In this document: positions 43,139 through 51,837 of the stretch, in pieces
Numbering within the stretch: the stretch's first letter is position 1
Layout of the letters: each line of letters begins with the position of its first letter
Source: Chitinophaga varians
Lineage (GTDB): Bacteria > Bacteroidota > Bacteroidia > Chitinophagales > Chitinophagaceae
Reading direction: 5' to 3'
Length of the DNA stretch: 64,000 nucleotides
Assembly (NCBI RefSeq): GCF_014529945.1
Contig: NZ_JACVFB010000004.1
Span: 186,001 to 250,000 of the forward strand
Notes under the pieces: generated by a model
Told to the model about the DNA's origin: nothing
Seen by the model: the letters and a program-made list of their open reading frames with translations, nothing else
Database searches by the model: none
Position numbers and translations under genes: made by a program

Positions 43139-43906
43139 ATGATGGCATCTCATAAAAAAATAGCATTGGTAACCGGCGGTAGCCGTGGACTGGGAAGAAA
43201 TATGGCCCTGCGTATCGCTGAAAAAGGAATCGACGTGGTAATCACTTATCATAGCCGGAAAGACGAAGCCGATACGGTGATCAAGGCCATTGAAGAGAAA
43301 GGCGGTAAAGCCGCAGCGCTTCAACTGGACGCTGGCAATATCAAAAGTTTTCCGGATTTTTTTCAACGGCTGAAGGGTGTGTTGGACGATACTTTCCATA
43401 CAGATCATTTTGATTTTCTGGTGAACAACGCAGGAACTGCACTGTATAAACCGTTTGCAGAAACGACCGAGGAGGAATTTGACACGGTGATGAACATTCA
43501 CTACAAAGGTGTTTTCTTTCTGACGCAGCAGGCGTTGGCGTTGCTGAATGATGGCGGCCGCATTATCAATATCTCCTCCGGTCTGGCGCGGTTTGCCTAT
43601 GCTGGCAGTTCCGCTTATGGTTCCATGAAGAGCGCCATTGATACGTTGACAAGGTATCTGGCCAAGGAGCTGGGTCCTCGTCGTATAGGTGCTAACGTAG
43701 TAGCCCCCGGCGCTATCGAAACAGATTTCGGTCATGGTCATGTAAGGGATAATCCTGAAACCAATAAAGCCATTGCAGACGCCACAGCACTGGGGCGTGT
43801 AGGATTGCCGGAGGATATTGGCGGGGTGGTTGCTTTTCTGTTGACAGAAGAAGGTCGTTGGATCAATGGTCAGCGGATAGAGGTATCCGGTGGTATACAT
43901 CTGTAA
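43139..43906 (+). CDS. Short-chain dehydrogenase/reductase (SDR)
   Basis: 255 residues. Classical SDR motifs in order: cofactor loop VTGGSRGLGRNMALR, NNAG (LVNNAGTALYKPF), Ser in IINISSGLARF and the YxxxK of SAYGSMKSAID, then NVVAPGAIETDF. Classical SDRs oxidise or reduce alcohols and ketones using NAD(P)H; substrate unknown. Likely controlled by the divergent AraC protein. Transcription ends at the strong hairpin at 43966. Confidence 0.92.
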   Translation: MMASHKKIALVTGGSRGLGRNMALRIAEKGIDVVITYHSRKDEADTVIKAIEEKGGKAAALQLDAGNIKSFPDFFQRLKGVLDDTFHTDHFDFLVNNAGTALYKPFAETTEEEFDTVMNIHYKGVFFLTQQALALLNDGGRIINISSGLARFAYAGSSAYGSMKSAIDTLTRYLAKELGPRRIGANVVAPGAIETDFGHGHVRDNPETNKAIADATALGRVGLPEDIGGVVAFLLTEEGRWINGQRIEVSGGIHL

Positions 43907-43965
43907 CCCTGATCGGCTTTGATTGCCGCTGACGTTCCTGATGAAGGACAGTAGTAATGATAACG

Positions 43966-44006
43966 AAACAGCCATGGAGGCGACTCCATGGCTGTTTTTA
44001 TTTTTT
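43966..44006 (+). terminator. Strong intrinsic terminator after the SDR gene
   Basis: AAACAGCCATGGAG (43966-43979) pairs perfectly with CTCCATGGCTGTTT (43984-43997) around a GCGA tetraloop, followed by TTATTTTTTC. Confidence 0.9.
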
Positions 44007-44073
44007 CTGTTTTTTGTGTGATTTTTTTTCTTTTCCTGCGAATAATATCACAGGGAGATGTTTTGATCTCGAC

Positions 44074-44333
44074 CTGATTTTGTGACCTGATCTTGTGAGC
44101 CGATCCTGTGACCTGATCTTGTGACCTGATCTTGTGACTTGATCTTGTGACCTGATCTTGTGACCCGATCTTGTGACCCGATCTCGTAACCGGATCTCGT
44201 GACCTGATCTCGTGACCTGATCTCGTAACCTGATCTCGTAACCTGATCTCGTGACCTGATCTCGTGACCTGATCTCGTAACCTGATCTCGTAACCTGATC
44301 TCGTAACCTGATCTCGTAACCTGATCTCGTGAC
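44074..44333. repeat. 13-base minisatellite, 20 tandem copies
   Basis: Twenty consecutive 13-base units (260 bases exactly) of the type CTGATCTCGTGAC, with variants at the eighth and eleventh bases: TTG forms dominate on the left, CTCGTAAC forms on the right. Because 13 is not a multiple of three, all three frames repeat with a 13-codon period and a long frame opens by chance on the minus strand (44048-44341). It lies in the gap between the 3' ends of the SDR and GH3 genes. Confidence 0.9.
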
Positions 44334-44343
44334 CTCAACATCT

Positions 44344-44366
44344 TAGCCCAGGGCTTCAGCCCTGGG
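44344..44366 (+). repeat. REP-like hairpin, copy 2
   Basis: CCCAGGGC (44347-44354), loop TTCA, GCCCTGGG (44359-44366): a perfect stem. Aligns over 23 bases with the element at 645-667 read on the minus strand. A further hairpin, ACAACGT (44388-44394) with ACGTTGT (44401-44407), lies just before the GH3 stop. Confidence 0.55.
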
Positions 44367-44418
44367 ACTGGGCAATTCGCCCCCCCAACAACGTCGCGTC
44401 ACGTTGTCGCTACGGAAA

Positions 44419-46689
44419 CTATTTTCCCCATGTGATCGTTGCCGATTTCGTCTCCGCAGAATTGGTACCCATGCGGATGATGAACTCGCCGGGTTCCCAG
44501 ACGTATTGCAGGTCGCTGTTATAGAACTTCAGGTTCTCGGTAGAGATGTTGAAGCTGACTTCCTTGCTTTCGCCGGGTTGCAGGGATATCTTGCGGAAAC
44601 CGATGAGGTCCTGCACCGAGCGGGTAACGGAGGCTACGGGGTCGGTGAGGTAGAGCTGTACTACTTCTTCCCCGGTGTATTTGCCGGTGTTGGTAACGGT
44701 AACGCTGGCGGTAATGGTTTCATTGCCGACAGGTTTTTGTTTGCTCACTTTTACGTCGCTGTAGGAGAAGGTGGTATAGCTGAGGCCATAGCCGAAGGGA
44801 TACAGCGGTGTATTGGGCACATCGAGGTAATCGGATTTAAACTTCTGGAATGCGGTGCCTTCCAGTGGGCGGCCGGTATGTTTGTGATTATAGAATACCG
44901 GTATCTGGCCCACATTGCGGGGGAAGCTGGCGGTGATTTTTCCGGAAGGGTTGTAGCGGCCAAACAGTACATCGGCGATGGCGTTACCTGCTTCGGTGCC
45001 GGGGAACCAGGTATCGAGGATGGCGGTTACGTTGGCATCTTCCCAGGAGATGGTCATCGGGCGTCCGTTCATGAGTACGAGGACCACTGGTTTGCCGCTT
45101 TTAACGAGTGCTTTGAGCAGGGTGCGTTGACTTTCGGGGATGTCGAGGTTACTGCGGCTGGCGCTTTCACCGCTCATTTCGGAAGCTTCGCCTAATACCG
45201 CTACCACCACATCGGCTTTCTGGACAACGTTGAAGGCTTCGTGCAGTAGCTGGTCAGGGCTGCGGCTGTCTATTTCAGCGCGGGGGCCGAAGACGTTTAC
45301 ATTTTTGGCGAGGGTGGTATCATCGGTGAGGTTGGCGCCTTTGGCGTACAGGATTTTCACGCTGTCGCCCACTACGTTACGGATACCTTCGCGGACAGTA
45401 ACAGCCTGTTGCAGGTCACCGGATACAGCCCAGGTGCCCAGCATATTGTTTTTACTGTCAGCCAGCGGGCCTACGAGGGCAATGGTGCCTTTGGCGGCCA
45501 GGGGCAGCGTTTGCCGGTCATTTTTCAGCAGCACGAAGGAGCGGGCGGCTATCTCGCGGGCAGCGGCCCTGTTGGCAGGCGTAAGGATATCTTTGGCTAC
45601 GCGGTCTTCCCGGATATAGCGGTAAGGATCATCGAAGAGGCCCAGTTTGTATTTGGTTTCCAGTACGCGGCGGCAGGCGTTGTTGATGTCCTGCAGGGTC
45701 ACTTTACCTTCCTGTAATGATTTTTTCAGGGTGGTCAGGAAGCCTTCGCCTACCATGTCCATGTCCAGACCGGCTTTGAGGGCGAGGGCTGATACGGCTT
45801 GCAGGTCACCGAGGCCATGGGCGATCATTTCATTCACGGCGGTATAGTCGCTCACCACCAGTCCTTTAAAGCCCCATTGTTTGCGGAGCAGGTCTGTCAG
45901 CAGCCATTTGTTGCCGGTAGCGGGTACGGCGTCCACATCATTGAAGGAGGTCATGATGCTGCCTACGCCGGCGTCGATGGCGGCTTTATAGGGAGGAAGG
46001 TAATACTGGAACATTTTGATGCGGCTCATGTCTACGGAGTTGTAGTCGCGACCGCCTTCCGCAGCGCCATAGAGGGCGAAGTGTTTGACACAGGCCATAA
46101 GGGTATTGCCCTGGCTGTAGTCTTTGCCCTGATAGCCTCTTACCATGGCTTCGGCAATGCGGGAGCCCAGATAGGGGTCTTCACCGGAACCTTCGGCGAT
46201 GCGGCCCCATCTGGGATCGCGGGCGATGTCCACCATGGGGGAGTAGGCCCAGGAGAGACCGTCGGCGGTGCCTTCCAGTGCCGCGATGCGGGCGCTGCGT
46301 TCAATCAGCCCCATATCCCAGGAGGCGGAGAGGCCCAGCGGAATAGGGAAGATGGTTTTATGTCCGTGGATAATGTCCAGCCCGAAAATCAACGGGATAT
46401 GCAGGCGGGAGTTTTTAACAGCGATGTCTTGTATTTTGCGGATTTTTTCCGGGCCGGTGATGCCAAAGAGGCCACCTACGTTGCCTTTGCGGATATTGTC
46501 ATCCACGCCCTGGCTGACGACCGAGCCGGTAACGGTACCGCCGCCTGGCACGACCAGGTTGAGCTGACCGATTTTTTCTTCTAAAGTCATTTTGCCCATC
46601 AGGGTGTTGACAAAGGCATTCATTTTGGCATCCTGTGCTTGTGTTTCCGTGGTGACTACCAGTAGTAGTCCGATTAGTAGCTTCTTCAT
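44419..46689 (-). CDS. Beta-glucosidase-type glycoside hydrolase, GH3
   Basis: 756 residues from the ATG at 46689, which opens a signal peptide (MKKLLIGLLLVVTTETQAQ). N-terminal barrel with the GH3 signatures FGLDIIHGHKTIFPIPLG, DPRWGRIAEGSGEDPYLG and the nucleophile in GLVVSDYTAVNE (D281), then the alpha/beta domain with the acid/base region and a C-terminal fibronectin-III-like domain (SVTVTNTGKYTGEEVVQLYL). Periplasmic exo-acting enzyme of the BglX kind. Second gene of an operon behind a TolB-like protein gene. Confidence 0.93.
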   Translation of the reverse strand: MKKLLIGLLLVVTTETQAQDAKMNAFVNTLMGKMTLEEKIGQLNLVVPGGGTVTGSVVSQGVDDNIRKGNVGGLFGITGPEKIRKIQDIAVKNSRLHIPLIFGLDIIHGHKTIFPIPLGLSASWDMGLIERSARIAALEGTADGLSWAYSPMVDIARDPRWGRIAEGSGEDPYLGSRIAEAMVRGYQGKDYSQGNTLMACVKHFALYGAAEGGRDYNSVDMSRIKMFQYYLPPYKAAIDAGVGSIMTSFNDVDAVPATGNKWLLTDLLRKQWGFKGLVVSDYTAVNEMIAHGLGDLQAVSALALKAGLDMDMVGEGFLTTLKKSLQEGKVTLQDINNACRRVLETKYKLGLFDDPYRYIREDRVAKDILTPANRAAAREIAARSFVLLKNDRQTLPLAAKGTIALVGPLADSKNNMLGTWAVSGDLQQAVTVREGIRNVVGDSVKILYAKGANLTDDTTLAKNVNVFGPRAEIDSRSPDQLLHEAFNVVQKADVVVAVLGEASEMSGESASRSNLDIPESQRTLLKALVKSGKPVVLVLMNGRPMTISWEDANVTAILDTWFPGTEAGNAIADVLFGRYNPSGKITASFPRNVGQIPVFYNHKHTGRPLEGTAFQKFKSDYLDVPNTPLYPFGYGLSYTTFSYSDVKVSKQKPVGNETITASVTVTNTGKYTGEEVVQLYLTDPVASVTRSVQDLIGFRKISLQPGESKEVSFNISTENLKFYNSDLQYVWEPGEFIIRMGTNSAETKSATITWGK

Positions 46690-46721
46690 CTCGTGTATTT
46701 TAAGGCCCGTTGGCGGGGCAT

Positions 46722-47639
46722 TCAGGGTATCCGATAAGATACAAAGGCGAGTCGCCGGCCGTCGGGAGACCACGAAGGTACATTGATTGTGCCTTGTCCC
46801 CCAAAGAAAACCGGCGTTAAATCCCGGACGGTCTGACTAACGATATCGAGCAAACGAAGCTGCACGTTCTTCCCAAAAGGATGCTCCTGCTGCTGGTCCT
46901 CCATGAAACTCAGGAATACGACCAGGTTGCCGGTAGGCGACGGATGCGGGAACCAGTTGGCATAGCGGTCGTCAGTGAGTTGTTCCGGTTCGCTGCCATC
47001 TGCCTTCATCCGCCAGATCTGCATCCGGCCGGTACGGAAGGAGTTGAAATAGATGTACTGGCCATCGGGGGAGTAGTCCGGGCCGTCATCCAGCCCTTTT
47101 TCGCGGGTAAGCCTTTTTTCAGGGCCGCCGTCAGCCGATACGGTGTAGATATCGAAATCGCCGTTACGCTGCCCTACAAAAGCCAGCGTTTTACCGTTGG
47201 GACTCCAGCCATGCCAGTAGGAGGGCGACTGGTGCGTGAGCTGTCGCAGCGGGCCACCTTCAACGGGAGCGGTGAAAATATGGGAACTGTTATCGCCACT
47301 GCTGATGGCGAGCTGTGAGCCGTCAGGAGAGAAACCATGGTCATTGTTGGCCTGCAAAGTGCTGTCAAAGGGCAACTCGTCTGTGACCCGGTCGTTTAAC
47401 CAGTAGCGGTATAACCTGCCTTTTTTGTTGAACAGGAGGTAGCGGCCGTCTTTTGACCAGTTAGGTGCTTCCAGCAGGGCGGGCTCGGAATACACCACGG
47501 TCCGTTTGCCGGTAGTTACGTCAATGATTTCAAGGCTACTCTGTACACCGGCCGGGGCCTGTGCCTGACAGTGACCGGCATAAAGCAAAAAGGCAGCGAT
47601 GCTCGTCAGCGTAGGTAGCAGTAGTATACGTGTCATCAT
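46722..47639 (-). CDS. Secreted TolB-like beta-propeller protein
   Basis: 305 residues with a signal peptide (cleavage near CQAQA). Contains at least five WD40-like/PD40 blades with the signature SPDG or SPNG (HGFSPDGSQLAISS, HGWSPNGKTLAFVG, DYSPDGQYIYFNS, SWSPDGRRLAFVS). Such propellers in Bacteroidota are often sugar-binding or lyase-like oligosaccharide proteins, but no catalytic residues are visible. 32 bases upstream of the GH3 gene, so it may bind the glycan or protein partner used by that enzyme. A second ATG is at 47636. Confidence 0.85.
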   Translation of the reverse strand: MMTRILLLPTLTSIAAFLLYAGHCQAQAPAGVQSSLEIIDVTTGKRTVVYSEPALLEAPNWSKDGRYLLFNKKGRLYRYWLNDRVTDELPFDSTLQANNDHGFSPDGSQLAISSGDNSSHIFTAPVEGGPLRQLTHQSPSYWHGWSPNGKTLAFVGQRNGDFDIYTVSADGGPEKRLTREKGLDDGPDYSPDGQYIYFNSFRTGRMQIWRMKADGSEPEQLTDDRYANWFPHPSPTGNLVVFLSFMEDQQQEHPFGKNVQLRLLDIVSQTVRDLTPVFFGGQGTINVPSWSPDGRRLAFVSYRIP

Positions 47640-48297
47640 ATGTGTAGTGTGCAGACCAGGGTTTCAGGAGAAGAGAGATCGTCTACAGGGGAAGGGCTTT
47701 ACTATCGTTTGGTGTTCTCGTATAGGAAAGATAAAAAGTCTTTTTGATATGTGAAGCGGAAATTGTTGTTTGTTTTTTTTTTGTATAAACCAATGGATTG
47801 AAACCCAAGGTGGCCTCTTTGTGTAAAATCACTTTGAGTAAAACCAAAGTATAGCTACTTTGTAAATCGGTTACAAATACTGCTTTGAGCAAAATAAAGT
47901 GTATCGTATTGGCTGGTGTAAATCAGTAGCAAGCGCTGCTTTGAGTAAAATAGCGTATATGGTATTGGTTGGTGTAAATCAGTTACAGGCGCTGCTTTGA
48001 GTAAAATAGCGTATATGGTATTGGTTGGTGTAAATCAGTTACAAGCGCTGCTTTAAGTAAAATTAAATATTTAGCGGTGATTGGTGTAAATCAATTGCTG
48101 GTGTTGCTTTGAGTAAAATCAAATGTATAGAGCTGGCTGATGTAAATCAGTTGCCGGTGTTACTTTGGGTAAAACCAAATGTATATTGCAGTAGGATGCA
48201 CATCACACTACTTTGAGTAAAATCAATTACAACATCAATTGTGTAGAATGACACTGTGTAATATTTCCCTGTAATACTTCATATAAAACCACGATCT
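47640..48297. other. Gene-free stretch containing a 56-base tandem repeat
   Basis: 658 bases without a supportable gene; a short frame at 47683-47892 is chance. From about 47826 to 48230 it is filled by the repeat described in the next entry. The rest contains nothing I can identify; promoter sequences for the two divergent flanking genes must lie near its ends. Confidence 0.7.
47831..48230. repeat. 56-base tandem repeat, six full copies plus degenerate ends
   Basis: The block beginning TGCTTTGAGTAAAAT recurs at 47881, 47937, 47993, 48049, 48105 and 48161, each exactly 56 bases apart. Degenerate copies occur at 47831 (50 bases before the first) and 48209 (48 bases after the last). The conserved parts are TTTGAGTAAAAT and TGTAAATCAGTT; the two middle copies (47937, 47993) are nearly identical, the outer ones drift. 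Intervals are related to each other, so this is a minisatellite, not a CRISPR array. Confidence 0.9.
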
Positions 48298-48711
48298 ATG
48301 GAAAACTTCACTATTGACCAGGACATTCCGGTATGGTATGTCGCTGCCGCCAGTTTCCCGGACGGTGTTCCGGCGGCATGGGCTGAACTGCATGGTTTAT
48401 TGCCCGGCGCTACCGGCCGGCAGTTTTATGGTATTTCCCATCCGGACCAGACCGGTAAGATTACCTATAAAGCAGGTGTAGCTGCATCTTCCCCGGAAGA
48501 GGGCCGGCAATATGGCAAGTCCGGGGCTACCGTGCGTAAAGGCCTATATGCCGGCGAGACGCTGCAGCTGGGCCCGGATGCCGGCCGGCAGATAGGAGAG
48601 GCTTTCCAACGCTTGCTGAAACATCCGGACCTGGACCCGCAGGGCTATTGCCTGGAGATGTACCTCGATCAGGGAATGGTACGTTGTATGGTGCCGCTGG
48701 TGGAAAAGTAA
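48298..48711 (+). CDS. GyrI-like small-molecule-binding domain protein
   Basis: 137 residues, cytoplasmic. The segment ELHGLLPGATGRQFYGISH, then GKITYKAGVAA, and the closing YCLEMYLDQGMVRCMVPLVEK, follow the GyrI-like/effector-binding pattern in which two beta-alpha-beta units bind small molecules. Some stand-alone members bind gyrase inhibitors or drugs. No DNA-binding domain. The assignment rests on pattern only. Confidence 0.6.
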   Translation: MENFTIDQDIPVWYVAAASFPDGVPAAWAELHGLLPGATGRQFYGISHPDQTGKITYKAGVAASSPEEGRQYGKSGATVRKGLYAGETLQLGPDAGRQIGEAFQRLLKHPDLDPQGYCLEMYLDQGMVRCMVPLVEK

Positions 48712-48900
48712 TGCTGCTATCCGACTACTGCCTTGATGATATGGGGGTATTGCCGGTACGTCTGCCAAATAATAGAGGATAACACAGGATAACATAGGGT
48801 CTGCTACCCATCTCATTCCCCATAGACAACGGCGGATGCTAAAACGACGTGTCTATAGGGACGGGGCATTTTTTTTGTGTCGTTACACGAAAAAGCAGTT

Positions 48901-49200
48901 ATGGCAACAAAAAGGAAAGTATCGCGGCCCAAAAGGAAATGGTCTGCCCGTGTCACCAATACCAGCAATGCCATGGACCTGAAGGGCGGCGTTTTTAAAC
49001 TACACGATCCGGCAGAAATTGCCGCCTCGCTAAAACGCTCTGCCAGCAGAAGCCAACGCCGGAAAGGCACGCCTTATCAGTCTGCCATGTCCATGTTGAA
49101 CTTTTACATCAACAGAGCAGGCAAAAATCTCCCTGAAAAACAACAGAAAGTGCTGGAAGAAGCGAAAGGTGAATTGCGGAAGGTATTTCACCGGGAGTAA
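48901..49200 (+). CDS. DUF3175 family protein
   Basis: 99 residues from the ATG at 48901; very basic. The full DUF3175 pattern is visible: KWSARVTNTSNAMDLKGGVF, DPAEIAASLKRSASRSQRR and SAMSMLNFYINRAGKNL, ending with a Glu/Lys-rich helix. Function unknown; the family is often found in bacteria of soil habitats. Convergent with the pyrophosphatase gene (four bases between stops). Confidence 0.9.
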   Translation: MATKRKVSRPKRKWSARVTNTSNAMDLKGGVFKLHDPAEIAASLKRSASRSQRRKGTPYQSAMSMLNFYINRAGKNLPEKQQKVLEEAKGELRKVFHRE

Positions 49201-49204
49201 CCCC

Positions 49205-49702
49205 TTATTTCCTTTTATGGCTGCCCGGATGGATCTGCCTGAAAGCAGTATCAGCATCCATCAGACCGATAGAATGGAAAACTTTTCCCTCCGCTTTATT
49301 ATAGTTGAAGAAAAAATCTTCCAGTTGAGTGACCATTTCAGCGGGCAACTGATCAATATGCTGTAAATACTGAGAAATGGTAGAACAGATGGGAATGGCC
49401 AGATACCGGTCATTGCGGACCTTCTTTTGTTTCTCCTTTCCCTGCTCTGCCATGATGGCCCCAAGAAGATGACATTCCATCATACAGCCGGGGAAACTCC
49501 TGAATTCGGAGAGTACTATTATATCCAATGGATCACCGTCTTCTCCTTTGGTACCGGGGATAAACCCAAAGTCATAAGGGAACATCATACCGGCCGGTAA
49601 AATTTTCCTCAGCAGAAAATGCCCGGATTTCTTATCGTAGTCGTACTTCTCTGTACTCCCCCTTGGGGTTTCAATCACTACCTTAATAGTTGTTGTTTTC
49701 AT
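49205..49702 (-). CDS. Inorganic pyrophosphatase family protein (family I-like)
   Basis: 165 residues. Family I signature EDGDPLDIIVL (D55, D57, D60) with GMMFPYDFGFIPGT preceding it, as in soluble Mg-dependent pyrophosphatases that cleave PPi. It is shorter than E. coli Ppa (176 residues) and less conserved outside the core, so it may be a variant rather than the housekeeping enzyme. Its ATG overlaps the TGA of the small gene at 49699-49938 (ATGA), which indicates coupled translation. Confidence 0.82.
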   Translation of the reverse strand: MKTTTIKVVIETPRGSTEKYDYDKKSGHFLLRKILPAGMMFPYDFGFIPGTKGEDGDPLDIIVLSEFRSFPGCMMECHLLGAIMAEQGKEKQKKVRNDRYLAIPICSTISQYLQHIDQLPAEMVTQLEDFFFNYNKAEGKVFHSIGLMDADTAFRQIHPGSHKRK

Positions 49703-49938
49703 GATCGTATTTTTTCATAACCGGGCACAAACGATGCTGGCGGTGTGATGGAGCCTTCTGCGGTATCAATACCGGCGGGGAAAAGCGGAAAGTTAGTTTC
49801 CGCTTCATCCCCGTTCCGGCCGGCATCAGTAAAAGGATCAATGGAAAATGCATCCTGTACAACCTGGTATATCCGGATACCGGGTTGACTGCCAACAATA
49901 GTTGATAGCGTGGTAAGGCAACTCATAGGCAGACGCAA
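49699..49938 (-). CDS. Small hypothetical protein coupled to the pyrophosphatase
   Basis: 79 residues, hydrophilic, acidic, with a coding-like middle (VVQDAFSIDPFTDAGRNGDE, then FPAGIDTAEGSITPPASF). Its stop overlaps the pyrophosphatase start by four bases. No recognised family. A start a few codons later (MSCLTTL) is also possible. Support comes from the overlap and composition only. Confidence 0.45.
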   Translation of the reverse strand: MRLPMSCLTTLSTIVGSQPGIRIYQVVQDAFSIDPFTDAGRNGDEAETNFPLFPAGIDTAEGSITPPASFVPGYEKIRS

Positions 49939-50072
49939 GGGATTGGTCTTTTCCGTGTTTGATATGTAAAATGTTGCTTCTGGCTGCTGTCTATAGCCCG
50001 TCTTTTACCGGACAGGCCATGCAGCCCTGATGCCCGGGTACAAAATGAATCTAACGGGTTAGTAGCCGTAGT

Positions 50073-50330
50073 TCAGGCAGTTCCTGAACTTCCCTCTTGT
50101 TCTTCTTCAGGTTCCCATTCAGTGTCGTCGTCCTCTTCGTCTGAGAGGCTGTCATCTTCAAAATCATCTTCTTCCAGTACAGGCTCGGTGTCTTCCGAGG
50201 TATCTTCCTCTTCATCCGGACGCCCTCCCGGCCCGATGGCTGTTGGCACGGGGACCCGCTGCACGGCGGCGCCTGGGAAAAATGAGGGACGTTTCCGTCG
50301 GATCGTGGATGTAGGTGTTGGAAATAACAT
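50073..50330 (-). CDS. Small, strongly acidic hypothetical protein
   Basis: 85 residues. The N-terminal half is basic and proline-rich (PTSTIRRKRPSFFPGAAV); the C-terminal half is an Asp/Glu run (VLEEDDFEDDSLSDEED). Probably disordered; no family. An alternative frame in the same place (50051-50428) is less likely. Resembles the acidic protein at 19888 only in composition. The 134 bases between this gene and the small gene stop at 49938 hold nothing recognisable. Confidence 0.45.
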   Translation of the reverse strand: MLFPTPTSTIRRKRPSFFPGAAVQRVPVPTAIGPGGRPDEEEDTSEDTEPVLEEDDFEDDSLSDEEDDDTEWEPEEEQEGSSGTA

Positions 50331-50553
50331 ACGCGTGATTTTAACTCATGAAACCCAAAGACTACGCCATGATGCCAGATCAGGCAGAAAGGCCGTCGCG
50401 GAAAAAATATGCGGAAACACTTACTCATCCAATAGGGGAAACGGGGTACAGAATGGGAGATATTTTACAGCATGTATCCGGTTAAAATGCACTGCTAAAG
50501 GCTGTACCCGCAAAAAAATAGTATCTTCGCCCGCATTTTTTAGTGAAAGCATC

Positions 50554-51135
50554 ATGAAACTGGAAGAACAATTACAGCAAAGAAGCGGCAACCAATGCGA
50601 GTTGTGCAGCTCAACAGACAATCTCAAAATGTATGATGTGGCGCCCCGCTCCGGCGACGGCCCCGACAGCACTGTGCTGATCTGTGATACCTGCCGCGCG
50701 CAGATAGAACGCAAGGCGGAGCTGGACAGCAAACACTGGAGCTGCCTCACCACCGCCATGTGGAACGAAGTGCCGGGCATTCAGGTGCTCTCCTGGCGCA
50801 TGCTGCACCGACTGAAAAAAGAAAGCTGGGCCATGGAAGCCCTCGACATGCTGTACCTCGATGAGGAAACACTGGCATGGGCGCAGGCTACCGGCGATCA
50901 TGACAATGACGACGCTGTGGAACTGCACCGCGACTGCAATGGTAACGTGCTTCAAAATGGCGACAGCGTAACACTCATCAAATCCCTCGATGTAAAAGGC
51001 TCTACCCTGAACGCTAAAATGGGCACGGTAGTGAAAAACATCCGCCTCGTGGAAGACAACATGGAGCAGATAGAAGGAAAAATCGAAGGACAGCTGATCG
51101 TGATTCTGACCAAATACGTAAGAAAACAGAACTAG
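50554..51135 (+). CDS. PhnA-type zinc-ribbon protein
   Basis: 193 residues from the ATG at 50554. N-terminal zinc ribbon with two CxxC pairs (CELCSSTDNL and ICDTCRAQI), then a C-terminal PhnA-like SH3 domain (CNGNVLQNGDSVTLIKSLDV, then GTVVKNIRLV). Matches the PhnA/YjdM family, whose members include a phosphonoacetate hydrolase but are mostly of unknown role. A TATCTTCG -7-like element precedes it at about 50522. Confidence 0.85.
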   Translation: MKLEEQLQQRSGNQCELCSSTDNLKMYDVAPRSGDGPDSTVLICDTCRAQIERKAELDSKHWSCLTTAMWNEVPGIQVLSWRMLHRLKKESWAMEALDMLYLDEETLAWAQATGDHDNDDAVELHRDCNGNVLQNGDSVTLIKSLDVKGSTLNAKMGTVVKNIRLVEDNMEQIEGKIEGQLIVILTKYVRKQN

Positions 51136-51136
51136 A

Positions 51137-51832
51137 CTATCGCGGCATACTGATAGCTTCCATGAACTGTTTCAGGTAAGCATCGCCAATAGGTACGCAG
51201 TGCGGACCGGTGAAAATGCGTTGCTTTTCGATGCTGTCGATTTTGTCCAGCGAGATGATAAAGGACTTATGCACTCTGATAAAACGGAAAGGCGCCAGTA
51301 TCTCCTCAAAACTACGAAGGTTCTGTAATGTCATGATCTTCTGTTTGATCGTCTGGATGGCCACATAATTGCGGAGTGCTTCTACAAACAGGATGTCTTT
51401 TACATCTACCCGTACAATCCTTTTGTCTGTACGCACAAAAATATAATCGGTGCCGGCCGGCTGTGAAACGGAGACCGTGCTGCGGGCCAGTACCCGTTGC
51501 ACAGCCCTGGCAAACCGTTCAAAAGACACGGGTTTCAGCAGATAGTCGATCGCTTCCCGGTCAAATCCTTCCACGGCATATTCATCATAAGCGGAAACCA
51601 GCACCACCTGCACGCCGGGAGGGGCCAGCTGCATCAGCTCCAAACCACTGAGCTCCTGCATCTGTATGTCCAGGAAGATAAGGTCAATTTTTTCCTGCTT
51701 AACAAAGGCCAGTGCTTCCATAGGATTATGGAAAACCTTCACCAGCTGCAGATCAGGCGTTTTGTGAATGAACGATACCAATACCTGCGCTGCGAGTGGC
51801 TCATCATCTACCACGATACACTTTACTCCCAT
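51137..51832 (-). CDS. LytTR response regulator
   Basis: 231 residues from the ATG at 51832. Receiver domain CIVVDDEPLAAQVL with acceptor D55 in LIFLDIQMQ, and a C-terminal LytTR DNA-binding domain (about 130-231; YIFVRTDKRIVRVDVKDILFVEA, then RFIRVHKSFIISLDKIDSIE). Last gene of a three-gene operon: it starts five bases after the stop of its kinase. The nearby divergent SusC/SusD locus at 54159 is a candidate target. Confidence 0.93.
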   Translation of the reverse strand: MGVKCIVVDDEPLAAQVLVSFIHKTPDLQLVKVFHNPMEALAFVKQEKIDLIFLDIQMQELSGLELMQLAPPGVQVVLVSAYDEYAVEGFDREAIDYLLKPVSFERFARAVQRVLARSTVSVSQPAGTDYIFVRTDKRIVRVDVKDILFVEALRNYVAIQTIKQKIMTLQNLRSFEEILAPFRFIRVHKSFIISLDKIDSIEKQRIFTGPHCVPIGDAYLKQFMEAISMPR

Positions 51833-51837
51833 ATCCT

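Noticed and set aside
43136..43975. 279-codon frame antisense to the SDR gene.
   Set aside because: Shadow frame; the SDR motifs on the plus strand are complete.
44048..44341. 97-codon open frame with 13-residue repeats on the minus strand.
   Set aside because: It is an arithmetical result of the 13-base minisatellite; composition follows the DNA repeat, and there is no promoter or start context.
45799..46584. 261-codon open frame on the plus strand inside the GH3 gene.
   Set aside because: Shadow of the GH3 coding frame, which has full catalytic motifs.
47831..48230. Regular repeats that might be a CRISPR array.
   Set aside because: The intervals between repeats are as similar to each other as the repeats, no cas genes are near, and the unit drifts along its whole length.
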